From the NCBI RefSeq assembly GCF_016859285.1, contig NC_053415.1, positions 13,278,501 through 13,342,500 on the forward strand: a stretch of 64,000 nucleotides of DNA. The letters are read 5' to 3'. The DNA comes from Xiphias gladius (taxonomy: Eukaryota > Chordata > Actinopteri > Istiophoriformes > Xiphiidae). Within the stretch, counting starts at the first letter, position 1. Every line of letters starts with the position of its first letter. The position numbers were made by a program, and so were the translations under genes. The notes beneath the pieces are model-generated. The model was given only the letters and a program-made list of their open reading frames with translations. It searched no databases and was not told the DNA's origin. Shown piece after piece: positions 1-11,643 of this stretch.

Positions 1-2136
1 TGTAAACTGTTATTGATCCCAACAAATGAAATTTGTTCACGTTGATCGATCAAACACATTATCTGTGTTTTCCAGTCTATTACCAGCAAGTGGAAACTCA
101 GGAGGCATCAATAAATAGAGTTGGGTCACCCCGGGTAGATTCCTTTCAAGCTAGAAGGGGTGTAAAAACAGGCGACCAAACATAAGTACTTGTACTTAAA
201 GGTAATGGACCTGCATCATGACTAAACGCTAAGTGCCTGGGGTGTGTAGATGTGGAACACGCTTCTATAGCACCTTCAAGGTCTAGAGGCGCTTTTGTTT
301 GTACTGTATATTTGCCCTCCTCTCTTCTGCCCCTGCTAATACCCCCCCACCCTCGCACTCCAACATATGAAAGCCTTCCAGCTGGCACCCGACGTCTGTA
401 CTTGGCAGGTCAGGGGTAACATGAGAATTAAACCTATATCGCCCCAGCTACCAGTTCTCAAATATCAGTGGAGTCCAGCACTTCACTAGGGACTGGTGAG
501 AGGAAAGCATGTCAATGGAACAAAAAGCTCCTTCTGGCACTTCTCCACTCAACTGTTCTGCTTCCTGCTATTACAGGAGTAAAGTTTTCATGTGGAAGTA
601 GGTACAAATGATCCTGTGAAGGGACCCATCTGAATGTTGGACGACAAAGTGGTGTCGCTATGCTTTGTCTAATGTGCTGTTTCATGGACAAAATCTACCA
701 GGGCATGAAGTAGATTAATTACTAGGGCAACTAACATAATCCATTTAACGTGCTATTTCGGCATCAAGGTTTTCGGCTGAATTATAAGTCCGTATGACTA
801 AGAGAAATGCAGGGAGCTAGATCTACACTGTCTCCTTAACGCCTACATACTATTAAATACATTCACGATTAGGTATAGTTAGCTAAAACTAATACAGTCT
901 AATGCAACAGGCCTGCAGTATATCCTACCGTCATGAAGGTTACAGTGTTTAAGGTTTTCGAGTATTTTCAAGAGGTATGGAGTCAACTTTATGGCCATTT
1001 GGCAGGCTGTGGTGTTTTTGGTGCTGTTGAATTGTCCTGTGTTTTTCTGAACAGCTGATATAAACAGGGCTGAAAAAATATTAGAAACACCTCACAGTGT
1101 AATAACAACTTAATAAACTTGCAGCTAAGTGTAAGTTGCACTGTGTGTCCTCACAAAATGCTAGTGGTCAACCGATTAATCCGTCAGCCAATTAATCGGG
1201 CCGATCTCTGGCATTTTGATATAGTCGTCATCGCCCAATGCCTGCGCCCACCAAGACAATTAATAAAAATCATCTCCAGACACATCCACAGGCAGTCTTG
1301 ACTGTATGACTGTATTGTGATGAAAAACATATACGTGCTGGTGTTGTTCTTGACATCTCTTTCCAAAGTTATAAAAATCTGCCTTTCATGGGTTGAAAAT
1401 GGCTCAACACGCCACCTACTGTTTTAAATCATCATGTACCTTGCAAGGCCAGTGCTGACATAGAGTCTACCGTTTGGGACTTCTTTACGTCATGAAATCG
1501 CTCAATCCCCCAGTAACTGAGGAAGAGTCTGTGAAACCGCGCTCATTTTCAAATATATACTGATACTCATTGCCCCCCGTAAAACATTTATCAGACTTGT
1601 CATTTGGGATGGTTCGTGGGACGGTCAGCAAGTGTGACAGTGAAGCCTTTTATTGTTGGTGTGCCAGTGGTCTGCTGTTCTTAAGCAGGTTTACATAACA
1701 TAAACATATTTTCTTCATGTCTCGTATACGTGGTCATGTCAGTGCAAAGTTTGCCAGCAGTGGAGTAGCATTAAAAGCCAAGCTAGCCAGCAGCACCTGC
1801 TGTCAGCTGAGGCAGAGGACGAAGACAGGACTGATGAACCTCTCCTCTCGCCTCAAGTCAACAATCTGCTATCTTAAACGATTGATTTAACAGTTATGAG
1901 ATACCCAGTGTTGGTTACAGTCGGTTGCATTTGCTAATGGGCTAGAGACAGCCTCTATTCAACAAGCAGGTTTGCATTAACAGGAGTCTGAAGGTAGGGT
2001 TAACGTTCTCAACTTGCCAGCAATGTTTTGGGGAACGAACTTAGTGGGCTTCTAGCTAAAATAATGTTTTTGCACTTGGGTGCCTGTCTCTCTCCCTCTG
2101 CACATATGTCACATATGTCTTCTGTGTCACTGTCTT

Positions 2137-2142
2137 CACACA

Positions 2143-2182
<40 letters not shown>
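2137..2182. repeat. CA-dinucleotide microsatellite
   Basis: A nearly uninterrupted run of CA units about 45 bp long with one early CCC interruption. It is a simple repeat with no coding meaning. Confidence 0.95.
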
Positions 2183-2186
<4 letters not shown>

Positions 2187-5100
2187 ATTCAATACATCAG
2201 AGTTGAGTTGTTTTTGTTAACATCTCTCTCCCATCCTATATAAAAGCAAATCTAATTTATAACAGTTAACTGGTTAGCGTTAAGTATACAGTATATTTAT
2301 GTTATGGTGTAATTATAACGCATTTGAATGACGATGCTTCTGACATACTTTACCTCGCCCCCCAATTAAAAATAGTCAAATTCTGAAATCCACAGCATAA
2401 TCGAATGTATTTTTCCATTTCCTTAATTAATAAAAATTCCATCCAAAACAATATGTTACTGGCTAAGATAACCATGTACTTTATGTTAAATTATAATGTG
2501 GATGAATAATGGAATTATACATGACTTTTCTTTGTTTTGTTTTTTTTTGTTTTTTTTAACAACATGATATCAGCATTATATATCAGCCATCGGATGCCCT
2601 GTTCTCTAAATATTGACATAGGCCATTGAGAAACCCAGATGGGTTGACCACCATAAAATACTTAAGGGAAAATGGCCGTTTTTTGAACCCTGAAATTTCA
2701 CTCAACAAGATCCAATCATGAAAATAATATCATACAACTCATTTATCTCATAAAACTACTAGTATTTTAGGTAGAAAACACATAAAATAACTTTTAACTA
2801 GCTTTACATTTTATTATACTTTTTTAATTTCCCGGAGTGACATTCGGAAACCTCAGCTGAACCTGACTAAAACCATCTCCCTGTATCCTTTCACATTTCT
2901 TTGGACTAACAGGAGACTGACAGCTTGTCCACAAACCAGGGGCAGCCTTACTAGAAATGGGAATATCCACCCCTCTACAGTGATAGAGCAGCTCTGATAG
3001 CTCCTTTATTATGGAAAATTATTTTAAACAGCATAAAACGGCAGAGGCTAATTTTTCCCATGTTTCTGCCACTATCACTCCAGCTATTGATAAGATGTCT
3101 AAATTTATTGCAGAATAATTCTGCAGGAAAAGAGATAAAAGGTTGCTGAATAAAATATGAGGCAAGGGCTGTAAATTGTAGCAATGCATATCATTTCATT
3201 CAAATGTAGGACGCAATTACCATCTGCTACACTCATCAGTCCCCTCCTTTATGACTTAATTATATGTTTAATGCTATCAGATCAAGGAAAGGGCAAAACA
3301 GATGAATGAGAGAGAAAGAGAAAAGATTCCGCAACAAGACAAAAGGCAGATGAAAAGTAACATAAAAGGATGGAATTGATTTCATTCACCAGGAAATAGA
3401 AAAAGTTAATTTAGATACAATGTTCCCTCATCTCCTGTGCCTTTGTAAGATAATAAACCCAGCGTGTTGCCAATAGGTCTCATACCAGTCAAACAAAAGA
3501 AGTCAAGTTCCTCAAAACTGAAAGTCTTCCTGCATTCATTTTGAGAAGACAGCAAGTTGGGGAATTTTTCAGTGTTATATGATCATTGCAATAACTTCAG
3601 TCCATGTCATCAATGCATTATCTACATAAAACTTGAGGTTTAGCAGTGGTGAGTCATAGAAGGTTACAACATGTAACAATGACGATCATTTCCATCCATT
3701 CCCCTTGATTCCGCTTGATCTCTTTTACATGCCATTTTGCGTAATCTAAGGACACCGGTTTTTGTTTACTCCTTTGTTTTGTATATTATCAAGATGGTAT
3801 TCTTCATTTTTGCTCTATTTTACCACTCTAAAACTTAATGGATTCTGTTGTCTGCTATTGCCAGGGTAAAATGAAACTTTACAATACTAAAACTTTTTGT
3901 TCAGATGCAAATCATGTACGGCAGTGTTCACAAAGAAAACTGGGGTTGTCCAAATGGCTGTGGGGTAAAAAGCTAGCCAGTGGGCATCCCAGGTGCCAGC
4001 AGGCACTGTCCTAAATGTGTACCTTTGGCCAGAACTCATTATAGGGTGACATTTAGGACTGCTGCTGCCCATGCCAAGTCAGCCCTCTGGATTGAGACAA
4101 ATTATGTAGTTATTTTTTATGTCAGACATTAAGTCATGTCCAGTGGGAGCCAAATCAGTATCACCTTCATGTCACCTGGAAAAAAAAAAAAAAAGATAGA
4201 GGCTGTGGACCAGGAGCTTTAATCAACTTATTTGGTGAAATTTTCTGGTGTTACAAAACAAGACTTAATTGAATTACAGTGAAATTTTACGAGATTATAA
4301 ACTGTGAATGGGCTAAATTATTTTCTGAATGTAAAATTATTCTTCTTAAATTTATTTAGTAATTTTCATGGAATTCATTCAACACACAAACATACAAGGA
4401 CCACAGCAAAATCACAGTCCTGCTGTCTGTATCCCCTCCCTCTTCCCATTGACCCTGGCAAAGCAGAGATTGTCAAAAAGAGAATTTTCCACCTGTACAA
4501 CCCAGAGGGTGCAATGGTTTTCTTTGCTCTGTGGCAGTTATTTCTTCCAAGCCTCAAGAAAAGCAAGTAATGAAGAGAATTAGTGAAGAAAATAGCCTAG
4601 AATTGGCTATAAACTCATTACTAAAGGATTACAAGGGTTTATAATACCAAATAAATTAATGAACCATGAGAGCTATATGCTATAATATAGAAAAAAGCAC
4701 CTACACCTGTGTCATATCATTGATGATACTTCTTATGATTACCGAAGATATACACAAATTTTCAATGTCCATTAAAACAAATAATATTTCACTGATACAG
4801 GTCAATACATCATAAGCTTGATTTATTATATGTTTTCAATTTACATGCATATATACACATTATATATATATATATATTGCAAAAGGGATAAAACAACATG
4901 AGTCTTTGTTGCAGATTCTTCCAGGAACCCAGGAGGATGGCCATACCAGCAGACAGAGCACAACATGAGAAGAACTAAAGCTCCATCTTGTGGACTAAAG
5001 CAAGCACAGCCAAAGGGGCACTCTAGTAGCTTCCCAGGTTTTCCATTTCCAGGTTTGGCAACAGAAATGCTTGCATCAAGCCCTTGAAATAATAAAATGT

Positions 5101-6474
5101 GTGTAAGATCATATGTCAACGGACAAAAACAAGGCGTTCATTTGAGCCCTTTGAGTATCACACAGTATGCGTTTGAGAAAAGAATAAAATCTCCAGTAGG
5201 GCAAAAATACACAGTAAAGCAATCAATACATATTTGATGGTGTTCTCATTCAGTGGGAGAAACATTTATGATTTGAGAATCCCACGAATACAACAAATAG
5301 AGGAGATAAGTAGCTAAACAGAACAATGAAACACAGATGAAGCAGTCACTAAGTGAGCAGTCCACACTAGCTTGCAGGTACAGTATCTCACAAGGCATGA
5401 AATGAATCAAAGTTGTTTATCCGCTTTGTATTATTGGGCAAATTGTAGATAATTGCTCATTTGATGTATTCAGAGTAAAGCATTCATTTGATGCATATGC
5501 TGTGGATATTTTCCACACAAACTTCAAGATGTAACAAACCAAAAAAAAAAAAGGGACGTAATTGATTATAAGTTAATTGTGCAAAGGTCTCCCTGATGGG
5601 AACCATCTGTCAAAACAAGCTGTACATTCACTAATTCTAATCATAATTAATTAAATGGCTAACAAATTACATACATCATAGTTAGTACAGGAGGGAAACT
5701 ACCGCAGGAAATGTTATGAAACAAATTAGCTTTAACAATGAAAGAAAATTACATCACATAACTAAATATTATACTCGTTTCCGCAAGCCATATTTCTTAA
5801 TGAATTCTCTAATTAATTTAATTCACACAATGTGCATAATTTGGAGCTGAAAATGTCAGTGGGTCAGACTTAACCATATTGTTGCTGGCTGTCTATTTCA
5901 ACGAGTGCCGTATTAGCACAACATGACCTCTATGGAAATTACACAGACCAACTGTTGTCATTTTAATTCCAGGGTCTAATTAACATGTTCTAAAGATATC
6001 ATACAAGTACATTTAACTCATTTTACACATGCCAGTGTCAATATAAGATTTCCATTTGCCTTAATTTTGTGTAATCCCTTTGATGGGAAATGCCATGATG
6101 GTAGATGTCAAGTATAACAAAAAGGCTCTTATTTTTTCATGCTTGTTGGATTACGTGTCGAACTTTCTTGTCAGTGTGACTCACACCACTCTCAAAACTC
6201 AAGGCTACTCGAGTTGTGAACATCACAGACACCATGACTGAGCTCAGAAGGCAAGTACATGTACATTACAACTGAATGTATGATAGAGGAGGGCATTTTA
6301 TACCTATGAGACCTTCTTACACTCATCCCAATTTCTCACTCTGTTGTATTGAGATCATCATGCATTTTGATGGTTCACAATATATCAGCTCAGTACACTG
6401 TAAGCTGCTGAACACAAACTGAACACGTTTACATATATTAAATCAAATGCAAAACATCAACTGTACTATGTACT

Positions 6475-6620
6475 AGCGCTGCACTTACAATTATTTTCTA
6501 TTGATCTGCTGATTATTTTCGACCCATAAAATATCAGAAAATTGTGAAAAATGCCCTATACAGTTTCCCAGCAATCAAGATGACATCATTAAAATGCTTG
6601 TTTTGAATGACTGACAAATC
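6475..6620. repeat. Dispersed fish repeat (GATTAATC-rich), fragment
   Basis: Begins with a GCTGCAC-type end followed by ATTATTTTCTATTGATCTG, then an 'AAAATATCAGAAAATTGTGAAAAATGCCC' type body. The same layout occurs at 7676-7970, 37200-37390 and, most completely, 43041-43405. The ends resemble inverted GCTGCAAC/GTTGCAGC termini, so I infer a short non-autonomous DNA transposon. The superfamily assignment is uncertain. Confidence 0.6.
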
Positions 6621-7675
6621 AAGACTAAAATATGTTCAATTTACAATCACATAAAACAGAGAAAAGATGCAAGTCCTTGTACATTTTGGAAGCTAAAAAT
6701 GAAAAAAAAAAATTGGGGTGCCTATTTGCTTGAAAAAATATTTAAACCATTGAACAATTATGAAAATTTTTGCTGACTTATCATTTCTGTTATACTGTGA
6801 ATATATACGCAAGAGCAGCACAGACACCTGTAGTTACACATTGTTTCACTTCAGGTGTTTCACTGTGAATGGAAATTTCACTGCTCTGTCACCTCTGTTG
6901 TGCTAGTGTTCTCCCTAACCCTGTTCCCGATCGGCTCAGAGAAAATTCAATCAAATTTACCAAACAATGGCATCGCTGAGTGTGAATGCAGAAGTGGATG
7001 AATAAATTAATAAATTGCACCGTAGATGGAACTAACACATGCATTGCAAGGCTCGGGGGCTATCCTGAGGCCAATCATTTAGCTAACACACTAATGAAAG
7101 TGTGTGTAGTGTGGCTAAGGGCAGCCGCCATGGGAGGTACCACTCCCCTCCCTCCTCATGTTGGGGACTGTTAATAGGCTGGATGGAGCCAATGGGACTC
7201 CCAGGAGAGGCCTGCTGATGAAGAGGAAAACCTGTCGTCGCCTTCACTAATCACTGCCTAATGGCTGCAGTAACACAGGTTTTACAAATGTGACTGTGCA
7301 TGTGTGCCCGTACCCGCATGTGTGGGTGTTAGAATATTGGTAATTTCACTAAAATGTTCAGAGAAGAATTTATTGTTTCTATTCATAGAGCGCATGAAAC
7401 TAAAACTGCAATTTACATAACAATTGAATGAATTGTTACCAGTATGAATGTGCTCTAGGTTTATCGTTCTTTTTGCAGGTACTGTCGCATTCACCAAACC
7501 AGAAAATATGAAGATTTGCTGCTTTTTGTTTGTTTGTTTGTTTGTTTCTGCTTTGTTTCATATCATTGAAGGATACAATCCACAATCCAAATGTAAACTC
7601 GACTGGAACCTGCTATCACTCTGATTAAAATGTCCCTAAATACTGGAACAAAAAACTCAAAAAAGCAAATAAATT

Positions 7676-7970
7676 AGAGCTGAGACATTAAGCCGATTAA
7701 TCACTCAGTCAACTGACAGAAAAATAATCTGCAACTATTTTCCACAACTAAAACTATAGTTGTTTTAGTTGTTTTTTAAGAAAAAGCCACAAGGATTTGC
7801 TGCGTTCCTCTGTTACATATTACTGCAAAGTGAAAAACCTTGGGCTTTGGACATTTGATGTCGTCACAGTGGACCGGGAAACCGTGATGGACATTTCTCC
7901 CTATTAATCAATTCATCGAGAAAATGCTCTGCAGATTCAGCGATAGTGAAATTGATCGTTAGTCGGAGCT
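7676..7970. repeat. Dispersed fish repeat (GATTAATC-rich), second copy
   Basis: Starts AGAGCTGAGACATTAAGCCG, includes AAAATAATCTGCAACTATTT and ends near TTGATCGTTAGTCGGAGCTC, giving roughly inverted AGAGCT...AGCTC ends. It belongs to the same family as the copies at 6475, 37200 and 43041. A poly-T tract follows directly. Confidence 0.6.
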
Positions 7971-8129
7971 CCGTTTTTTTTTTTTTTTTTTTCACAAGTT
8001 ACTTGAATTCACCTTAGTTCTACATAACTAAATAAATTACAGGGCAATTAACTGAATTACTTTGGGTTCACTACTTTGGTCCGACATGTAGAGGCTAATA
8101 AGTTAATAAGTGTCTACAAGACGACAGAC

Positions 8130-8640
8130 GTGACTGCGGGCTCCTTGACTTGTGAGGTCAACTTCAGCTACTACTCTGGGTCCTGTTAACGCTGTGGAGG
8201 CTGCCGAGGCTGCCGGGACTTTTAAAGGTGGTTCAAGCTGGGGGGGGGGCAGCTCACCTGCACAGAGTATGACGTGGCGGAACAGACACCCTCCACATTA
8301 ACCAGGGTGGTAAATCCAGTTATAGTCTATTTTAAGGTGTGTGCGGTCGGTGTCGGTCGCAGGACCAGTTTGCCTACGACAGCGGGAAGGACGTGAAACG
8401 CCCATCGGAGATCAGGGCTTTCTTAACGAACACTACCCCGAACGATCGGCCAGCGCATCCTGGACTCCACCGCGGCCGGTCACTGTCACACCGCACCGAC
8501 AGCTGGCCGCCGAGCTCGCTGTTTGTTTGTTTTAAACGCCGCCACTGGACCGTGGCCGCACTTTTTCTGCCAAAGTAAACGTCAAGCCGTGAAACTGCTG
8601 AGTTCAGGTATCGCTTCCGGTAGCGCTACTTACAAAGTAA
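8130..8640. promoter_or_regulatory. CpG-rich patch, possible unassigned promoter or 5' noncoding exon
   Basis: This stretch is much richer in GC and CpG than its surroundings (for example CCACCGCGGCCGGTCACTG and GCTGGCCGCCGAGCTCGC near 8467-8520). No frame in it has a recognisable product. Two sequences could serve as splice donors on the + strand: CAAA|GTAAAC near 8574 and TTCAG|GTATCG near 8609. A plausible acceptor, TTTTCTAG|C at about 11508, lies just upstream of the galnt5 start codon. I infer a possible distal galnt5 leader exon or promoter. An exapted or unrelated CpG island is equally possible. Confidence 0.35.
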
Positions 8641-8649
8641 GGTTCTCGT

Positions 8650-10048
8650 TGACGCGAATTTGTTGCAATAATTGCGGTTGACACTTGGAAACAGCAGAGA
8701 AGAATGTCAAGCCGTGGTTCCGCTCCCTCGCTTTTTCCAGACCTTTCGACCATATCACACAGTTTTTCATCAGCCAATTGGTTCAGTTGCCATGGAAGTT
8801 TGGGTGGTCAAACTTTCCATGATTCTGGGCACCAGCTAGGACATCTGATCCACACTGACCGCAGGTTGTATATATACAGACTGAGGTTGAATTAATAGTC
8901 GAGCTTGTCAGTACTCTCGACCTTGGAAGCAGCAGTTAACATGTGAATCTCAACTCAAGGTCCACTCATTCACTTGCTCTGGAGCTTTCGGCGTCATCCT
9001 CACTGACTGAGTTCAGGTTATTTTTCTCAGTAATCCGACGGTTCAAAGTTCATTCTTGACCCAAGCAGCAGTTGAGAAAAAACAACCCAACAAGGTCCAT
9101 CCAATTCTGGATCACATCTCATGAGCTTCATCAGCTGATGGAGTCTGCCCAGTTGTGACTGCGCTGCATATGTTCAGATGAATTAACTTTTTATCGTTGC
9201 CACATGAAACAATGCCCAGTGTGCATGGTTCACAGGACAATGTGAAATTATATAAACCAGACCCAGAATGCAAACCAAACCACAAAAACTCCAAAAATAA
9301 AGAAAACCATTCTGGGTAATTTTCAAATTTGGTTTCTAGACCATCATGTTTACAACAAAAATATAAATCACTGTTGAAACACGTCAGCTTCTCTATAACA
9401 CTGAACAAATCAGAATTAATAGTTGTTACATAACCCCTCTTGCCTTCTCTTCCAGGCTTTTGAGACAAAGTTCTCAGTCTTAAACACATTCTGAACAGTC
9501 ATTCCCATTTTTGAACATCTGTACACCAGGATATTTCAGGTTTCTATTGAGCCATTTCATGGAAAACTAAACTCAGTCTAAAATCATCATAGTACTGATA
9601 ATAAAAACATGTTGTTTCTGAGCATTCCAGTGGCTCATGCTGGCTTAAAAGCTGAGGTTCAGGATTCATTCTTGACTTTGGAAACTGTAGATGACAAAAC
9701 AATCTCACAAGCTCCATTAAGTAGCTATTCAGCTAATTATGGAAAGTTTCAGAAAAGCTACTTGGATCTGTGATTGGATTGTTTTCTCAACAGTTGCAAT
9801 AGTCTACAGTAGGTTCAAATTTCATTCTTGACTTTGTAAAAAGCAGTTAAAAAAACCAGATCTTGTCTTACCACAAGGTCCATTTAGTACCTGCTCTAGA
9901 GCCTTTGATCATATCAAACGGTCTTCATCGGCTGATGGCATGTGCCCCTTTGTCAGGGACTGCAGAATAAAATATAATTGAAGACTACTTTCCACCTTTG
10001 TGGACAGTAACGTTTTCTGCCCATCTGGCAGTTTATTAAAACATCAAA

Positions 10049-10093
<45 letters not shown>

Positions 10094-10360
10094 ATAACCA
10101 CGCTGACAGACTGAATTCTCCAAAATAAAGAATACAATATACAAAATTTAAGAAAAACTCCTTTTAAAAAATTAAAACATAGCCTAAAGGAAGTCAGTTG
10201 CCTGTGGAATAAATTAATTCTTATACATTCTTTGTAGCCAGGGGCATCCTGTAGTACATATCTTAGCTTCAGATTTCAATTTTCTTCTAGGACTTCATGT
10301 CCATGTTGTTAATTCTTGACTTTGGAAAAAGCAGGTGAGAAAACAATATCTCAAGGTCAT
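8650..10360. repeat. Cluster of degenerate related repeat units
   Basis: Several diverged copies of one sequence block lie here. The core reads roughly 'TTCATTCTTGACTTTGGAAA', then a GCAG(T)TGAGAAAACAA stretch, then AAGGTCCATTTAGTAGCTG, a CTCTAGAGC(C)TTTGATCATATC stretch and CTTCATCAGCTGATGG. Recognisable pieces sit near 8740-8780, 8917-8990, 9047-9165, 9660-9760, 9805-9965 and 10303-10360, with a further piece at 10860-10960. The units are not in strict tandem register. This looks like nested or serially duplicated copies of one dispersed element rather than a satellite. The 126-codon open frame on the minus strand here has no family signature. Confidence 0.55.
10050..10092. repeat. CA-dinucleotide microsatellite
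   Basis: About 40 bp of uninterrupted ACACAC inside the repeat cluster upstream of galnt5. Confidence 0.95.
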
Positions 10361-10855
10361 GGATGGATTACGGAACAGGCCTACTAGGCACAGGCCGAAG
10401 GTCCCAAGATGTCAGGGAGCCCCTGGGCCAGAGCCTCTGTATGAAGTGACTTTTAATATTTCTTGTTTAAAGGTAACTGAGCTCAGTTAAAAGGAAAAAA
10501 AATGTCCACAAAGAGATGCAAAACAATCCTGAGGAGAGGCAAACAACTAGAAAGAGACACAAAATGACCACGAAGTGAGACAAAAAGACCAAAAAGAGAC
10601 ACAAAACAACCCAAAAAAAGGCACAAAATGACAAAAAAGAGGCAAGAAAATGGCCACAAAGAGATTAAAAAAGACACAAAATGACTAAAAAGATGACACA
10701 AAAACAACCAAAAAGAGAGAAAAAATTACCACACAGAGACACAAAAAGACAATAAATAGACACAAAACAAGTCTGGGTGATATGTACAGGAGGGATGGGG
10801 GAGCCTTTTACCTGTCTGTGCCCAGGGAGCCATTTTTTTTTTTATCATCCATCTA
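10360..10855. repeat. Interspersed element with roughly inverted ends around a minisatellite
   Basis: The left end reads CATGGATGGATTACGG...GGCACAGGC. The right end, read on the opposite strand, gives CATAGATGGATGATAAA...TGGGCACAGAC, an imperfect inverted pair. Between them about 270 bp (10495-10770) consist of diverged units close to GACACAAAATGACCAAAAAGA, roughly 20 bp each. I infer a non-autonomous DNA transposon carrying an expanded internal minisatellite. Confidence 0.5.
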
Positions 10856-10974
10856 TGCACAATGTCCATTTAGTAGCTGTTCTATTTATGACTGAAAGCT
10901 CCGGAACATGTACTTAATGGACCCTGTGTTGAGACTCTTTTTTTCAATAATGAATTAATTTGTTTTGCAGTTAC

Positions 10975-11430
10975 TTACCACGTCCGTGTCCCCGCGTTAC
11001 ACGTAGTAAAATAATTAAATCGAGCATGTCAGAAGATTTTTCAATCCAAACAATTCGCCTCCTCACAAAAAACGGCTCTTAGAGTGCTTTATTTTGAAGG
11101 TAAGACACGAGGCTTCCTGCGCGCTCGCTGCTACCTCCGCGTGGCTTGCTGCGCGCCGCGCGCTGGGGCCGAGGCTTTCCTGTCAATCTGTCCAATCAGG
11201 GCTTCCTGGCAAAGTGGCCTTCGGTTGCTACGTCCTCATACAAAACTCTGTGTCGGCCAAAGTTGCTTTCGTGGAGACCCAGCGGAGACACCGACAACTT
11301 TGACCGAGTTTCTTCTCGTCGGGGGGAAGTTGGGGAATTCCCCCGAAAGAAAACATAATGTCTCCGGGCGGTTGGACGTGACCGCAGCGGTACGGTATGG
11401 AGAAATAACATTACATTGTACCTTTGTGCT
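10975..11430 (+). promoter_or_regulatory. CpG-rich galnt5 leader / putative promoter region
   Basis: Density of CG dinucleotides rises sharply here (GCGCGCTCGCTGCTACC, GCGCGCCGCGCGCTGGG around 11117-11165) and falls again before the galnt5 start codon at 11644. I infer the core promoter and first part of the 5' leader. I see no convincing TATA box, as is usual for CpG-type promoters. Short open frames in this block overlap each other and have no family signature, so I treat them as leader sequence. The transcription start cannot be fixed from sequence alone. Confidence 0.5.
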
Positions 11431-11643
11431 GGGCCACGGGTGTCAGTCCCAGCTGTGTTTCTGACTGACAACACTGACTACCGTTGCTGCTCTGTGTAAT
11501 ATTTTCTAGCATGCCACGCAGGCAGCTAACTTCTCCACAAGACAAGAAAACTTTGCCTTCAAATCAGAAGTGGCCCACGCAGTGCAATACTGTGACATTA
11601 ACTTTCATTTCACCGCGGATCTCCCTTTGAAAAAATCTGAAAA

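Larger units (their letters stand above)
1..8100. other. Intergenic region left of galnt5, no gene seen
   Basis: I find no convincing exon on either strand. Open frames here are short and have no recognisable family motif or splice-site support. In mammals the gene left of GALNT5 is GPD2, so this is probably the gpd2-galnt5 intergenic space. Contents I can name: a CA microsatellite at about 2137-2182, a TA run at 4861-4877, a TTTG tract at about 7525-7548, a poly-T tract at about 7974-7992 and three fragments of dispersed fish repeats (1165-1230, 6475-6620, 7676-7970). Three non-repetitive AT-rich stretches (about 3040-3230, 5600-6000, 6940-7270) look more structured than the rest and are discussed as possible regulatory elements. 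Confidence 0.6.

Noticed and set aside
9112-9489. 125-codon minus-strand open frame
   Set aside because: Sits inside the degenerate repeat cluster, has no recognisable domain, and its ends coincide with repeat modules.
10483-10707. Hydrophobic 74-codon minus-strand frame
   Set aside because: It is a translation of the 20 bp minisatellite; the repetitive FVSL pattern follows from the repeat.
11084-11464. 126-codon open frame upstream of galnt5
   Set aside because: It lies in the CpG-rich leader where stop codons are rare by composition, overlaps other frames of similar length, and has no family signature.
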